NCBI GenBank assembly: GCA_963969345.1
Contig: OZ017768.1
Coordinates: 8,456,718-8,520,717 of the forward strand
DNA: 64,000 bases
Reading direction: 5' to 3'
DNA from: Turbatrix aceti
Lineage: Eukaryota > Nematoda > Chromadorea > Rhabditida > Panagrolaimidae
Shown here: positions 15,289 to 24,042 of the stretch, one piece after another
Layout of the letters: each line of letters starts with the position of its first letter
How positions within the stretch are numbered: the stretch's first letter is position 1
Notes under the pieces: generated by a model
Seen by the model: the letters and a program-made list of their open reading frames with translations, nothing else
Databases searched by the model: none
What the model was told of the DNA's origin: nothing
Program-made: the position numbers and the translations under genes

Positions 15289-15708
15289 ATGCGCTTTATT
15301 ATTGTTCTCACCTTGTGTCTTATTTCGGCTCTGATTGCCGTCGCTGATAACCGTCACCGATATTGGAACAATGGAAGATGGTATTCTGACTCTCGCGACT
15401 CCGATGAATGGCGACACAACAATCGGTACTACAGCGGAAATCGGAACGGTAATCGAGTCTACGGTAACAACCCAAACAGAAATTATGGACAGGGATATCA
15501 GCAGCCAGGTAACAACCAAAACAGAAATTATGGACAAGGATATCAGCAGCCAGGTAACAACCAAAACATGAATTATGGACAAGGATATCAACAGCCGGGA
15601 AATAACTTCTACAACCCTACGAACCAAGATTACAACAATCAGTACCCAACTCAAGGTGTTGCATCGCGCTCGCTCATGCTCGCGCGGGCGGCTCGCTCAC
15701 GGACTTGA
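15289..15708 (+). CDS. MRF-family secreted peptide gene 2, C-terminus disrupted by a MITE
   Basis: The present frame encodes 139 residues. The signal peptide is MRFIIVLTLCLISALIAVA, followed by the family's W-N-N-G-R-W block, GNRVYGNNP, then three tandem 15-residue units NRNYGQGYQQPGNNQ (DNA from 15475). The authentic protein stops being family-like after NNQYPT. The remaining residues (QGVASRSLML...) are translated from a transposon inserted at 15652. The original last 18 codons and stop survive beyond the insertion at 16206-16262, ending INYNTQG, just like member 1. The inserted DNA plus target duplication is 554 bp, not a multiple of three, so the frame is also shifted. The hybrid tail is Arg/Ala-rich. 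Whether the allele still works is unknown. Confidence 0.75.
   Translation: MRFIIVLTLCLISALIAVADNRHRYWNNGRWYSDSRDSDEWRHNNRYYSGNRNGNRVYGNNPNRNYGQGYQQPGNNQNRNYGQGYQQPGNNQNMNYGQGYQQPGNNFYNPTNQDYNNQYPTQGVASRSLMLARAARSRT
15475..15603 (+). repeat. Three tandem 45-bp units in a peptide gene
   Basis: Units at 15475-15519, 15520-15564 and 15565 to about 15603 encode NRNYGQGYQQPGNNQ, NRNYGQGYQQPGNNQ and NMNYGQGYQQPGNN. The paralogue at 16517 has one unit and member 1 has none recognisable, so the unit number varies within the family. Confidence 0.85.
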
Positions 15709-16197
15709 GCGGGCCGCTCAATGAATTTGAATAGCGGCCGCTCTCGTGAGCGCCCGCTCACGCTCAGGATGTAGCGGCCGCTCACCCGCTCTCGGGAGCG
15801 GGAGCGACCGCTCTCGAGAGCGGCCGCCCAAGTCAGATTTCAAGGAATAAGCGGACGCTTATATTTTTTTCAGTGAAAATAAGCAATCCATGAAATTTTC
15901 TGTTGAGTCATCAAGATTTTTTGCATAAGTATTCCGCAAAATCATTCATTTGAGGTAATGAAAATTATCCTCAAATGAATGATTTCCAGAGCAACGCTTA
16001 TGAAAGCGGATGATTTCCAGAGCACCGCTCTCGGGAGCGGAAGCGGCCGCTCTCGAGAGCGGCCGCCCAACTTTTTTTTTGAGCGTCCGCTCTCGTGAGC
16101 GGCCGCTCAACTTTTTGGATGAGCGGAAGCTACGTTGAGCGCCCGCTTTCGAATCATTCCGCTCCGCCCGCGCTCGGGAGCGCGATGCAACACCTTG
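15652..16197. mobile_element. hAT-type MITE (546 bp) inserted in a peptide gene
   Basis: The element begins CAAGGTGTTGCATCGCGCTC and ends with the exact reverse complement of those 20 bases. It is flanked by a perfect 8-bp direct repeat ACCCAACT at 15644-15651 and 16198-16205, the target-site size of hAT transposons. It has no transposase frame. The interior is unusually GC-rich near both ends, with many GAGCGGCCGCTC-type palindromes, and AT-richer in the middle, where an inner inverted repeat (CATTTGAGGTAATG... ATTATCCTCAAATG) lies around 15945-15982. The intact duplication and TIRs suggest a fairly recent insertion. Confidence 0.88.
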
Positions 16198-16205
16198 ACC
16201 CAACT

Positions 16206-16262
16206 ACGGGCTACAACACTCAGTATCCAAATGCTGGCATTAATTACAATACTCAGGGTTAG
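16206..16262 (+). pseudogene. Displaced 3' end of the disrupted MRF peptide gene
   Basis: These 18 codons plus TAG continue the 15289 reading frame exactly if the MITE and one target copy are ignored. They end INYNTQG, matching member 1 (LNYNTQG). They now lie beyond the stop at 15708 and are not translated as part of that frame. Confidence 0.8.
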
Positions 16263-16455
16263 ATTATTGTAAATAATTGTCATTCGTCGTCGTTTTATAA
16301 AAATGTGTAATTTGTCATAAAATAAATCATAACATTGTTGATTGTCGGAAGCAACAAGATAAAAAAGATGTGCAAACAGGGGCGTTAATGTTTATGCAAG
16401 GTATTTTCCAGCCTGTTTACTGAACACTCAACCTCTTAACACCTTGTTGAATATG

Positions 16456-16484
16456 TATAAGTAGCTCGATACTAGAAGGCATTT
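16456..16484 (+). promoter_or_regulatory. Core promoter of peptide gene 3 of the MRF family
   Basis: TATAAGTAGCTCGATACTAG then AAGGCATTTCCGTCAAT, nearly the same as at 15228. The spacing to the start codon is again about 60 nt. Confidence 0.7.
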
Positions 16485-16516
16485 CCGTCAATCAAGCCCG
16501 ATTCAACTCATTCAAC

Positions 16517-16801
16517 ATGCGCTTCATTATTGTTCTCGCCTTGTGTCTTATTTCTGCACAAATTGTCTCTGCTGAAAAGCATCCTCTATGGTGGAGCAAC
16601 GGAGGATGGCACGATTCTCGTGAATACGATGATGATTCTCATCACCACAACAACAATCGACACTTTAACGGAAATCGATTGTATGGAAACAACTATAATA
16701 GAAATTACGGGCAAGGATATCAGCAGCCAGGCAACAACTTCTACAACCAAGGTTACAACAATCAGTACCCCAATACCGAATTCTACAATAATCAGGGTTA
16801 G
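16517..16801 (+). CDS. Small secreted Trp/His/Asn-rich peptide, MRF family member 3
   Basis: 94 residues in a single exon. Signal peptide MRFIIVLALCLISAQIVSA, then W-W-S-N-G-G-W, an acidic/His stretch (EYDDDSHHHNNN), GNRLYGNN, one copy of the NRNYGQGYQQPGNN unit and a NQYPNTEFYNNQG end. Closest to the disrupted neighbour at 15289 and likely its tandem duplicate, including about 100 bp of promoter. Histidine clusters could bind metal, but this is a guess. Confidence 0.78.
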   Translation: MRFIIVLALCLISAQIVSAEKHPLWWSNGGWHDSREYDDDSHHHNNNRHFNGNRLYGNNYNRNYGQGYQQPGNNFYNQGYNNQYPNTEFYNNQG

Positions 16802-17042
16802 ATACTGTGTATTTTGTTATTTATCGTAATTTTATAAAGATGTGTAATTTGTCATCAAAATAAACCATGAATTGTTGAACACGTTTCTTATTATCGAAAC
16901 AACAAAAAAACGTGTAAACAGGGTCGAAAATGTTTGCGCAAGTTATTTCCGACCCCGTTTTCCATAGATTAAGCTTCCCAAAACACCTGAAGACGATTAT
17001 GAGTTTACTCATGTCAAAGTCAGACGTCAACTCATAACCTCC

Positions 17043-17282
17043 ATGCGCGTTCTTATTTTCTTCATTTTGGGCTTAGCCATGGCATTGATCATCGCTGGTT
17101 ATCGTAATCACAACCGTCATCGGCCTGACGATTCGAACAAAAACACCGACACAAATAATGAAAAATATTCCAAACAAAGAATTCATCAAACGGTAAATCA
17201 CTTCTTCAATGTTATGAACAATCAAAGTTTTGGCAATCAAAGCTCTGATTTTTTTAATACTCCTATCAGAAGCGTTTTTTGA
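17043..17282 (+). CDS. Small secreted or membrane-anchored peptide, 79 residues
   Basis: Starts MRVLIFFILGLAMALIIAG, a signal-peptide-like segment, followed by a basic/polar stretch YRNHNRHRPDDSNKNTDTNN, with no cysteines. The upstream DNA (16920-16980) resembles that of the MRF-family genes: ATGTTTGCGCAAGTTATTTCC against ATGTTTATGCAAGGTATTTTCC. The gene may therefore be a strongly diverged tandem copy, although it lacks the W-N-G-W block and the clear TATAAGTAGCT element. An AATAAA signal follows at about 17323. Confidence 0.55.
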   Translation: MRVLIFFILGLAMALIIAGYRNHNRHRPDDSNKNTDTNNEKYSKQRIHQTVNHFFNVMNNQSFGNQSSDFFNTPIRSVF

Positions 17283-18076
17283 CAATTGTATTCTTTTGTT
17301 TTTTACGGAAATGTATTTTGAAATAAAATAAATATGTAACGATAGAAAAACTGACAAAGTGAGAAAAAACTAATTTGACATAGTTAGACAAAAACTTACA
17401 GTGTTGCCAAATTTTTCAAGGCCAAAAACCTTCGTTATCGTTGATAAAATTTACCGTGCTTATATTATAAATACATGGTTTCGAGTGGAAAACTGTTTTC
17501 GCTTCATGAGCTGCAGTCTTATTCTTTTTGTGTTTTCCTTTTTCTTTTACTGCTGATTTGTTACGTATAATCATTCATGTTTATAAATATTGTGGTTTCC
17601 GAGTAACTGTAGAATTCGAAGATGCCGTATAATAGCACAAATGTTTATAATTTTTAAATTACAACATTTGACAACATGAGCTTCAAAATACATAGAAACT
17701 ATTTGAAAATCAACACTGTTGATAAATCAGGAATTGCAACATACACAAGTCAAATGTTGACAGACGTGATTCAATCACAGAACACATCTCTACGCCATGT
17801 GACGAAAATAAAACCTTTTTATCAACACGACGTCAAAAAAAGTGTTAGCTCAATCTTCAAGAAACAAGTCAAGCAAATACCCAAATCCAAAATAACTACG
17901 ATTGCACGTAGCACACAACAGTCACACAAGAAGCATCGTTTTTGCAAACAAAAGAAATCATATCCTGTTTACTAATGCTTCAAAACAATTTTGATCTGAA
18001 AGTTCAACAACATTTGAACCTGTGTATAAAAGTCACAACATTTTTTTGAAAGTCATCCATATTTTTCAAAATCAAC
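17283..18076. other. Upstream region of GKR peptide gene A, duplicated at 22.45-22.8 kb
   Basis: The part at about 17650-18050 is repeated with roughly 80 percent identity by eye upstream of the paralogue at 22820 (for example GACGTGATTCAATCACA and CTACGCCATGTGACGAAAAT). An open frame of 99 codons (17676-17975) lies in it, but the second copy carries frame-changing indels, so the conservation looks regulatory. A TATAAAAG box is at 18025-18032. Confidence 0.6.
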
Positions 18077-18289
18077 ATGCGCTTCGGAACTATCATCGCC
18101 TTTTGCCTTCTCGCAGTCTTGTGCACCGTCGTTGTCGGTCAGTATGGCGGAAACAATTACATCAGCTACGATCGCTATCCGCCCATCGGATACAACGCCT
18201 ACAGCCGGTATGACAATTACCCTTACAACAAATATTACGGGGGGAAACGACAGGCTGGATTTGTTCCCTCTGCCGGCGTTGCTTCGTAA
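18077..18289 (+). CDS. Secreted tyrosine-rich precursor with Gly-Lys-Arg site (GKR family A)
   Basis: 70 residues in a single exon; TATAAAAG lies 45 nt upstream. The signal peptide is MRFGTIIAFCLLAVLCTVVVG. A Tyr-rich segment starts QYGGNNYISYDRYPPIGYNA and runs to NKYYGGKR, followed by QAGFVPSAGVAS. In peptide precursors G-K-R marks dibasic cleavage plus C-terminal amidation, so the Tyr-rich part could be released as an amidated peptide. The product at 22820 is a close paralogue (same signal peptide, same GKRQAGF). The products at 25411 and 25985 share only the processing module. The mature N-terminal Gln could form pyroglutamate. Function is unknown. Confidence 0.78.
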   Translation: MRFGTIIAFCLLAVLCTVVVGQYGGNNYISYDRYPPIGYNAYSRYDNYPYNKYYGGKRQAGFVPSAGVAS

Positions 18290-19406
18290 CCCAAGGCCCT
18301 TCCGCAATCAACGCGATACGACTACAGTATACCATTATTGAAACATATTTATGTTGTGGTTTTGGAATGGTTATGAATAAAGCTGTAGTTTTAAGTCAAA
18401 CTTTTACCGTATAATTGATGTAATGTAGGATTCAATGGCATCAAATACAGAAAGACTATCAATTTACGTAAAAGATAGCAAAAAAAACAATTATTTATGA
18501 CTCTGCAACTTTTTATGTAAAAAAAAAGTTTGTACGTGTTCTGAATTGAACCGGAACTCAAAATAGTAAAAATGTTTCCCGAACGACGAAAGCGGAGGAC
18601 ACAAGAGACTATAGCTTGTCGCCCATTATTTCTGTGTGGCACTGTTTTTACTGCTGCAGCGACTGACATTGGGCAACCAGACCTTCCCCTTACTGCCAAA
18701 ACGACGATTTAGTCCGCGTGGCAGTAAACTTTTCTTTTTGCACAAAATCAACCGAGAAAATAGCTTCGGCGTGCGTGCATAAGTTCTCTTTCGCTGCGTC
18801 TCTCTGAAAAAATGCAATGTGAATGATGCCGCTTGGTCAATCAAGCTTTTGCTTCCGGATGAACCCAATAAAAATAAGCAGTTATGCTGTCTAAAAGAAA
18901 TAAACTGTAAATAACAAAATTTATGTCTATTTTCCCAGGATTTTTTCACAGACAAGTTTGTTGCCACGGCATGCCGTATTATATTTCCGTTTGTTGTTAC
19001 AAAAGAAGTCCCAATGTTATTGCAAAAGTTACATAAATATATATAATTGTTTTCTTGGTCGACGACGACAAAAATTTTCCGCTTTCGATGTTTAGTATTT
19101 ATTATGTTTAAAACCAACTTTTAAGTTAAAAATGTTTAATTGTCTGTACCTAGTTACATTATCACACTACTAAAACACGTCTGTCTAATACTCAAAAAAC
19201 TTACAACATTTACATTATTATTGCACACAATATTAAATTACCCCTTTTGCATAAATGCTCTGTTTGAACGCGGAAGTTGGATGCGTAGAAACTGCGTTGC
19301 TCTTGGATATAATCAAAGAAGTATATGTAGGTAACGAACCAAATGGAATTTCTTAACGAGTACAAATAGCATCAGTTTATTCCAAAAAAATACCCAAGAA
19401 ATCACC
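18290..19406. other. Intergenic with a dispersed repeat; no convincing gene
   Basis: The 3' UTR of the preceding gene (AATAAA near 18376) is followed by a repeat at about 18485-18710. A minus-strand open frame of 163 codons (18626-19117) overlaps the repeat. It has a loose C-x2-C...H arrangement but no second histidine at finger spacing, no splice context and no family match, so I do not call it. Confidence 0.45.
18485..18710 (-). repeat. Dispersed repeat with a tRNA T-arm-like (B-box) segment, copy 1
   Basis: Shares two blocks with 22235-22402: a GAATTGAACCGGAACTCAAAAT block and a CTGCAGCGACTGACATTGGGC...CCAGACCTTCCCCTTAC block, in the same order. On the minus strand the first block reads GAGTTCCGGTTCAATTC, close to a Pol III B-box. 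This suggests an old tRNA-derived retroposon, though I cannot see a good A-box. Confidence 0.5.
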
Positions 19407-20595
19407 ATGTCGGTTGTGGATGTTTGTATGTCTATATATTACAACGCTTATATTTTGACCATTTTAACCATTGTTCTAAACACATTCGGTGGCTATATAA
19501 TGATGAACCATACCCCAAAAGAAATGATGCCTTATCGGAGAGTTTTGATTGTGTTCATCATTTACGAAACATTGTTTTCCATTTCATTGTGCACGTGTTC
19601 TGCTTCTGAAAACATTGGATACGGCAACTTTGTCGATGGCATATCGCTCACTTATTACGTGGTAAAAGTGGCGCTTGTTCCGTCATTCTGGAACAGTAAA
19701 ATATTGTTTTATGTACTAAACATAGTTCAACAAATAATGCGAAATGTTTCTGCAACATATACAATGATTTTAGTAATTTATCGTTATTTATTAATTTGTC
19801 GGTAAGTTTTACAGAACAAAGGACAAAATGTTTTAAAAAAAAAAGTTTATATGGTAAAACTTTTAAGCGAAAAAACCTTATCAAAGATTCATTTTGTGTG
19901 TCTCATAGCTCTCCAAATATTGCCAGCTTCGTTTCCTGCTATCATTTTTGAGATAGAAAGTGTACCCGTGCCAGAAGACATAAACATGGTAACTAACAAT
20001 TCAAATTTGTTCCAACACTATCCTTTTTCTCCGGATTTTAACATCTTGAAACATGCATTCATACTCCAGAAAATTAACAGAAACGTTGGTCTTTTTAAAT
20101 TAAACGTATGTATATAAACCGGTGTCTTAGTTTCAGTCAAAATATTTGGTAGTGTATAAAATTACCAAATATTACAACATTGTAATAATGTTGGCTTCGT
20201 ACAGTGTAATGATAATCCTATCAGTGCTCGTTGTCATAAAACTCAAAAAGCAGTCAACAATCCTTACAAGAAGAACTCGAATGGCTCAGCGCGACTTAAT
20301 GATCGTAATTTTTATTCAAACAGCAATTCCTTGTTTCATAAATTTATTTCCGTATATTGGACTTCGTTTTATTGTTTCGTACAAGTTGTCTAAATTTTTT
20401 AATGAGGCAATTGTGTATACTCCTTTTTTGAACTCAATCATCATGCTCATTGTTATTAAACCCTATAGGAAAAAAGTGCAGAGCTTTTGTTCTTTAAAAT
20501 TTTTAAAAACTGCATTTAAATCTGTCTTTCCAACTCAAACGAGTGCGACCATCAATTGTAAGAATGTTTCGCGATCGCAGAATGTTTTGAAGTAA
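19407..20595 (+). CDS. Seven-transmembrane chemoreceptor, Str/Srh superfamily type, three exons
   Basis: Exons 19407-19801, 19868-20105 and 20137-20595 (introns of 66 and 31 bp) join to 363 residues, a usual length for nematode serpentine receptors. Hydrophobic segments are visible at about residues 13-35, 45-65, 83-105, 115-130, 142-160, 225-250, 275-300 and 310-325. The C-terminal half has the superfamily's look: a long helix 5 followed by a basic loop (KLKKQSTILTRRTRMAQRDL), then the helix-6 motif IVIFIQTAIPCFINLFPYIG and the helix-7 motif PFLNSIIMLIVIKPYRK. Such receptors usually act in chemosensory cilia. The sub-family (srh, sri, srd or str) cannot be fixed by eye. It lies between the two GKR peptide paralogues, and a foldback element starts only 38 bp after its stop. 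Confidence 0.85.
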
Positions 20596-20633
20596 AAGGC
20601 GGAAAACGTTGTACTGACTGAAAAACTGTTTAA

Positions 20634-21983
20634 GAGACAGTCCACGACAGGATTTCGGAATAAGGGGGAGAGCCCGACAAGGCTTTTTTACAACTTCAAA
20701 TGTTTTAAGCCAGAATTGTTCCCCACCCCTAAAAACCTCTAAATCGCCGATACACAGATTTTTAAACACATCGGATTCTGTAGTTTTGGCTACTGAAAGG
20801 TTTTGACAAAAATCGATGCCACGAGCTTCGCTATAGAGGAAAAACGCTGAAAATTTTATGAGAGGGGTTTTGAGGGACGGGGAACACGAAGTCGTACTCA
20901 GATATTTTTCAACGTTACGATAAATGCTGATTACCGTATAAAATGTGTGGTTTTTTGGCCACCACTGGCGGGGTTCTCCGAGGGGAGTACATTGTGATAA
21001 CACATCTTGTAGCCCGTGTTTCGGCGCTTCGAATGACGTAACACACGAGAAAAAGGAGTGACCGGAAAGCGGTCATCCATGGGCTTTTATGGCGCGCACT
21101 CAAGAAAACGCGCGCGATCAGCTTCTTTTTCTCTTCAAACAAGCTTGCGCGCGCATAAAAGGAGTCATGTTCAAAAAAAGGCCCTGAAGCCAATTTTTGT
21201 TTTTTATGCTCGCGGTCACTTTGGTAGACTTTAGCATGTCCCAAAGATTGATTCTAACATTTCCGGCTTTTTATCTGACAATATTGGGCACCGCCACAGG
21301 CATTGAAAAAACATAAAACTTTCAAACGTTGTAACTTTGTGCAAGATAATCCGATAAAAGGTGCACGTGGCTTAATGTTATATCTGGGACATGCCAAAGC
21401 CTACCAAAGTGACCGTGGATGTACAAAACAAAAATTGGCTTCAGGGCCTTTTTTTGAACATGACTCCTTTTATGCGCGCGCAAGCTTGTTTGAAGAGAAA
21501 AAGAAGCTGATCGCGCGCGTTTTCTTGAGTGCGCGCCATAAAAGCCCATGGATGACCGCTTTCCGGTCACTCCTTTTTCTCGTGTGTTACGTCATTCGAA
21601 GCGCCGAAACACGGGCTACAAGATGTGTTATCACAATGTACTCCCCTCGGAGAACCCCGCCAGTGGTGGCCAAAAAACCACACATTTTATACGGTAATCA
21701 GCATTTATCGTAACGTTGAAAAATATCTGAGTACGACTTCGTGTTCCCCGTCCCTCAAAACCCCTCTCATAAAATTTTCAGCGTTTTTCCTCTATAGCGA
21801 AGCTCGTGGCATCGATTTTTGTCAAAACCTTTCAGTAGCCAAAACTACAGAATCCGATGTGTTTAAAAATCTGTGTATCGGCGATTTAGAGGTTTTTAGG
21901 GGTGGGGAACAATTCTGGCTTAAAACATTTGAAGTTGTAAAAAAGCCTTGTCGGCCGTCCGAAATCCTGTCGTGGACTGCCTC
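20634..21983. mobile_element. TTAA-flanked foldback element (1350 bp) with arms of about 600 bp
   Basis: The two halves are inverted copies: roughly 20634-21240 and 21380-21983, with a unique centre of about 140 bp. The ends read GAGACAGTCCACGACAGG and, on the other strand, GAGGCAGTCCACGACAGG. Both are bordered by TTAA (20630-20633 and 21984-21987), the target duplication of piggyBac-type (also Sola3-type) elements. Most of the arms look identical over hundreds of bases; they differ by a small indel near the tips and by scattered changes near the centre. Mirror-image open frames in the arms do not resemble a transposase. Transcription through it would give a long double-stranded RNA. Confidence 0.85.
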
Positions 21984-21987
21984 TTAA

Positions 21988-22819
21988 ATAATGTGATAAG
22001 TATAAATAAAATGCAAGCACAAATTTTGTGGATCTACAGTTTTATACCAAAATTAACCGTAAAAAATTTTTACCTGTATCTTCGGATCAGGGTTGGGGTA
22101 AACGTTTGCAATCATTCGTATTTATTTTTTTGATAACAAATTTGATTTTTTATGTTTGATCTGGTTCCTAAAAAGTTCAAAAACAATGTCTAAAAGATAT
22201 CCAATAACTTATCCAATATTTTTGACACAGCAATTTTTTTATGTAAAAATTTTCCAAAAATTTAGAATAAAAATTTCAACGTGCTCGGAATTGAACTGGA
22301 ACTCAAAATGGTAAAAATCTTTCTCGAAATGTGAAAGCGGACACAAGAAGACGACTACTGCAGCAGCGACTGACATTGGGCAGCCAGACCTTCCCCTTAC
22401 TTTTTGCTGAAACAAATGCTTCTTCAACTTTTAGTTTAACTCACATAAAAGCATCAACACTGTGAATAAATCAGAAATTCTAATCATGCAGCATACACAA
22501 GTCAAATGTTGACAGACGTGATTCAATCACAAAACACATGTCTACGCCATGTGACGAAAATAAAACTTTATAATCAACACAACGTCAAAAAAATGTTGGC
22601 TCAATCTTCTAAAAACAAGTCAAGCAAATACCCAAATCATCCAAAATAGCTACAATTGCACGTAGCGCACAATCGTCACACACAAGTCAGCAAACAAAAG
22701 ATCCCATATCCTATTAAATCACGCTTCAAAACAACCTTGATCTGCAAGTTCAACAATACTTGAGCACTATAAAAGCCACAACATTTTTCTGAAAGTCATC
22801 CAACTTTTGGAAACTCAAC
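21988..22819. other. Upstream region of GKR peptide gene B, including repeat copy 2
   Basis: AT-rich spacer, then the dispersed repeat at 22235-22402, then about 350 bp homologous to the 5' flank of gene A (see 17283-18076). A TATAAAAG box is at 22768-22775. Confidence 0.6.
22235..22402 (-). repeat. Dispersed repeat with B-box-like segment, copy 2
   Basis: Contains GAATTGAACTGGAACTC and CTGCAGCAGCGACTGACATT, matching the copy at 18485-18710 in order and orientation. It is shorter, with an internal deletion relative to copy 1. Confidence 0.5.
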
Positions 22820-23023
22820 ATGCGTTTCGGAACTCTCGTTGTCTTCTGCCTTCTTGCAGTCCTGTGCACCGTTGTTGTCGGTCAGTACAGCAGCAACAGA
22901 TACATCAGCTACAATCGTTATCCGTACATTGGATACAACGCCTACAGCCGATATAATTACCCCTACAGCAGCTATTATGGCAAACGACAGGCTGGATTCG
23001 AACCTGACAGCTTTGATTCGTAA
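22820..23023 (+). CDS. Secreted tyrosine-rich precursor with Gly-Lys-Arg site (GKR family B)
   Basis: 67 residues in a single exon, with TATAAAAG 45 nt upstream. The signal peptide MRFGTLVVFCLLAVLCTVVVG is almost identical to that of gene A. The Tyr-rich segment starts QYSSNRYISYNRYPYIGYNA and ends SSYYGKR, followed by QAGFEPDSFDS. GKRQAGF is conserved exactly with gene A, while the residues after it differ. Relative to gene A one Gly before KR is lost, leaving a single amidation Gly. An AATAAA signal sits near 23137. Homology with gene A extends at least 350 bp upstream, so both came from a segmental duplication. Confidence 0.78.
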   Translation: MRFGTLVVFCLLAVLCTVVVGQYSSNRYISYNRYPYIGYNAYSRYNYPYSSYYGKRQAGFEPDSFDS

Positions 23024-23689
23024 GCCGAGGCCCTTTTTCCGCGATCGACTCGATACGACCACTTGACTACCGTAACTCATACATACAGTATATCGTTCTT
23101 GGAACATATTTATGGTGTGGTTTTGTGATTGTCACTAATAAAATTGTAGTTCCATTTTAATGCTTATGAAAATTTTCTGTGAGAAAAACAATACGGAATG
23201 ACTGACAGGTGAAAATGCCATGAACCAGATGGACAGTGCTTTGCAACTGGCACGTGAATAAACACATGCCTTTTTCGTTTTTTTAATTTTTCTACGAAAA
23301 ACGTTGTTTTGGCGCATTTATTTGCATTTTGTGTTTACGTTTAATAATTTTTTTTGATTTCCTACTTTGATCGAAAGTTAGTCATTTTTTTCATAGCAGA
23401 AAACATTGCATTAGTTTGAGTGCGTAAGTTTCGCGCTGCGACAAAATCAACAACATGTTTTTTTGTTTTGTATGTGCTTTGTCTTATTACACAAAACGGC
23501 ACATGTTCCATGTTTCCAAAAACCTTTGCACCGCAAAAGTGCTTCCGTCAACAAACAAAAAGATTTTTACCTGGTTTGTTTTGTCTGTCAGTTTGATCTT
23601 AAAAACAAATGTACTTTGTAACCCTCGAGGTTGTTTCGCTTATAAAAGTCCTCTCACGCATCAATTAACTAACATTTTCATTTTTAATC
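23024..23689. other. Intergenic spacer
   Basis: AT-rich spacer holding the 3' UTR of gene B and a TATAAAAG box at 23641-23648 for the next gene. An in-frame open stretch upstream of 23690 (from 23455, other frame) has no signal of being coding. Confidence 0.5.
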
Positions 23690-23905
23690 ATGACTTCGCT
23701 CATGTCAGTTTTCTTTGTTGTCTGTTTTCTGATCAATTTTGTAAAAGCAAGTTACCACTATGAAGATACTTATGCCAACGGCTATGACAACGTCTACATT
23801 ACTGGCAACGATTGGGGCGACAATAATTATGGCGGTGGTTATGGTGGCGGTTTCGGTGGATTTGGCAGCTACGGAGGAGGATTTGGTGGCGGAAGCTATT
23901 ACTGA
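23690..23905 (+). CDS. Small secreted glycine-rich peptide, 71 residues
   Basis: TATAAAAG lies about 45 nt before the start. Signal peptide MTSLMSVFFVVCFLINFVKA, then an acidic Tyr segment (SYHYEDTYANGYDNVYITGNDWG) and a Gly/Tyr/Phe-rich tail of YGGG/FGG units ending GGSYY. This composition is like the C. elegans nlp-29/cnc antimicrobial peptides of the epidermis, although dibasic processing sites are absent. A cuticle or defence role is an inference. AATAAA occurs at about 23971. Confidence 0.72.
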   Translation: MTSLMSVFFVVCFLINFVKASYHYEDTYANGYDNVYITGNDWGDNNYGGGYGGGFGGFGSYGGGFGGGSYY

Positions 23906-24042
23906 TCAATTTATTGGATGACTGAAATTTATAATAATTTTAGAATGCATGAATTTTTGTTGCGTTAATGAAATAAATGTGATAACTGTGTTCCGGAAAC
24001 AATTTCTTTTCATTTTATGAAATCCTTGTAAGAATTTTATTT

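Noticed and set aside
17676..17975. 99-codon basic open frame upstream of GKR gene A
   Set aside because: The duplicated copy upstream of gene B has indels that break the frame, so the conservation is not of coding type.
18626..19117. 163-codon minus-strand frame with a loose C-x2-C...H pattern, considered as a BED or C2H2 finger relic
   Set aside because: No second histidine at finger spacing, overlap with a dispersed repeat, and no transposase-like sequence follows.
20503..21713. Long open frames on both strands in the foldback arms
   Set aside because: They are mirror images caused by the inverted repeat, with no similarity to transposases or other proteins I know.
22796..23107. Minus-strand open frame over GKR gene B
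   Set aside because: Antisense shadow of the peptide gene; same effect seen opposite gene A.
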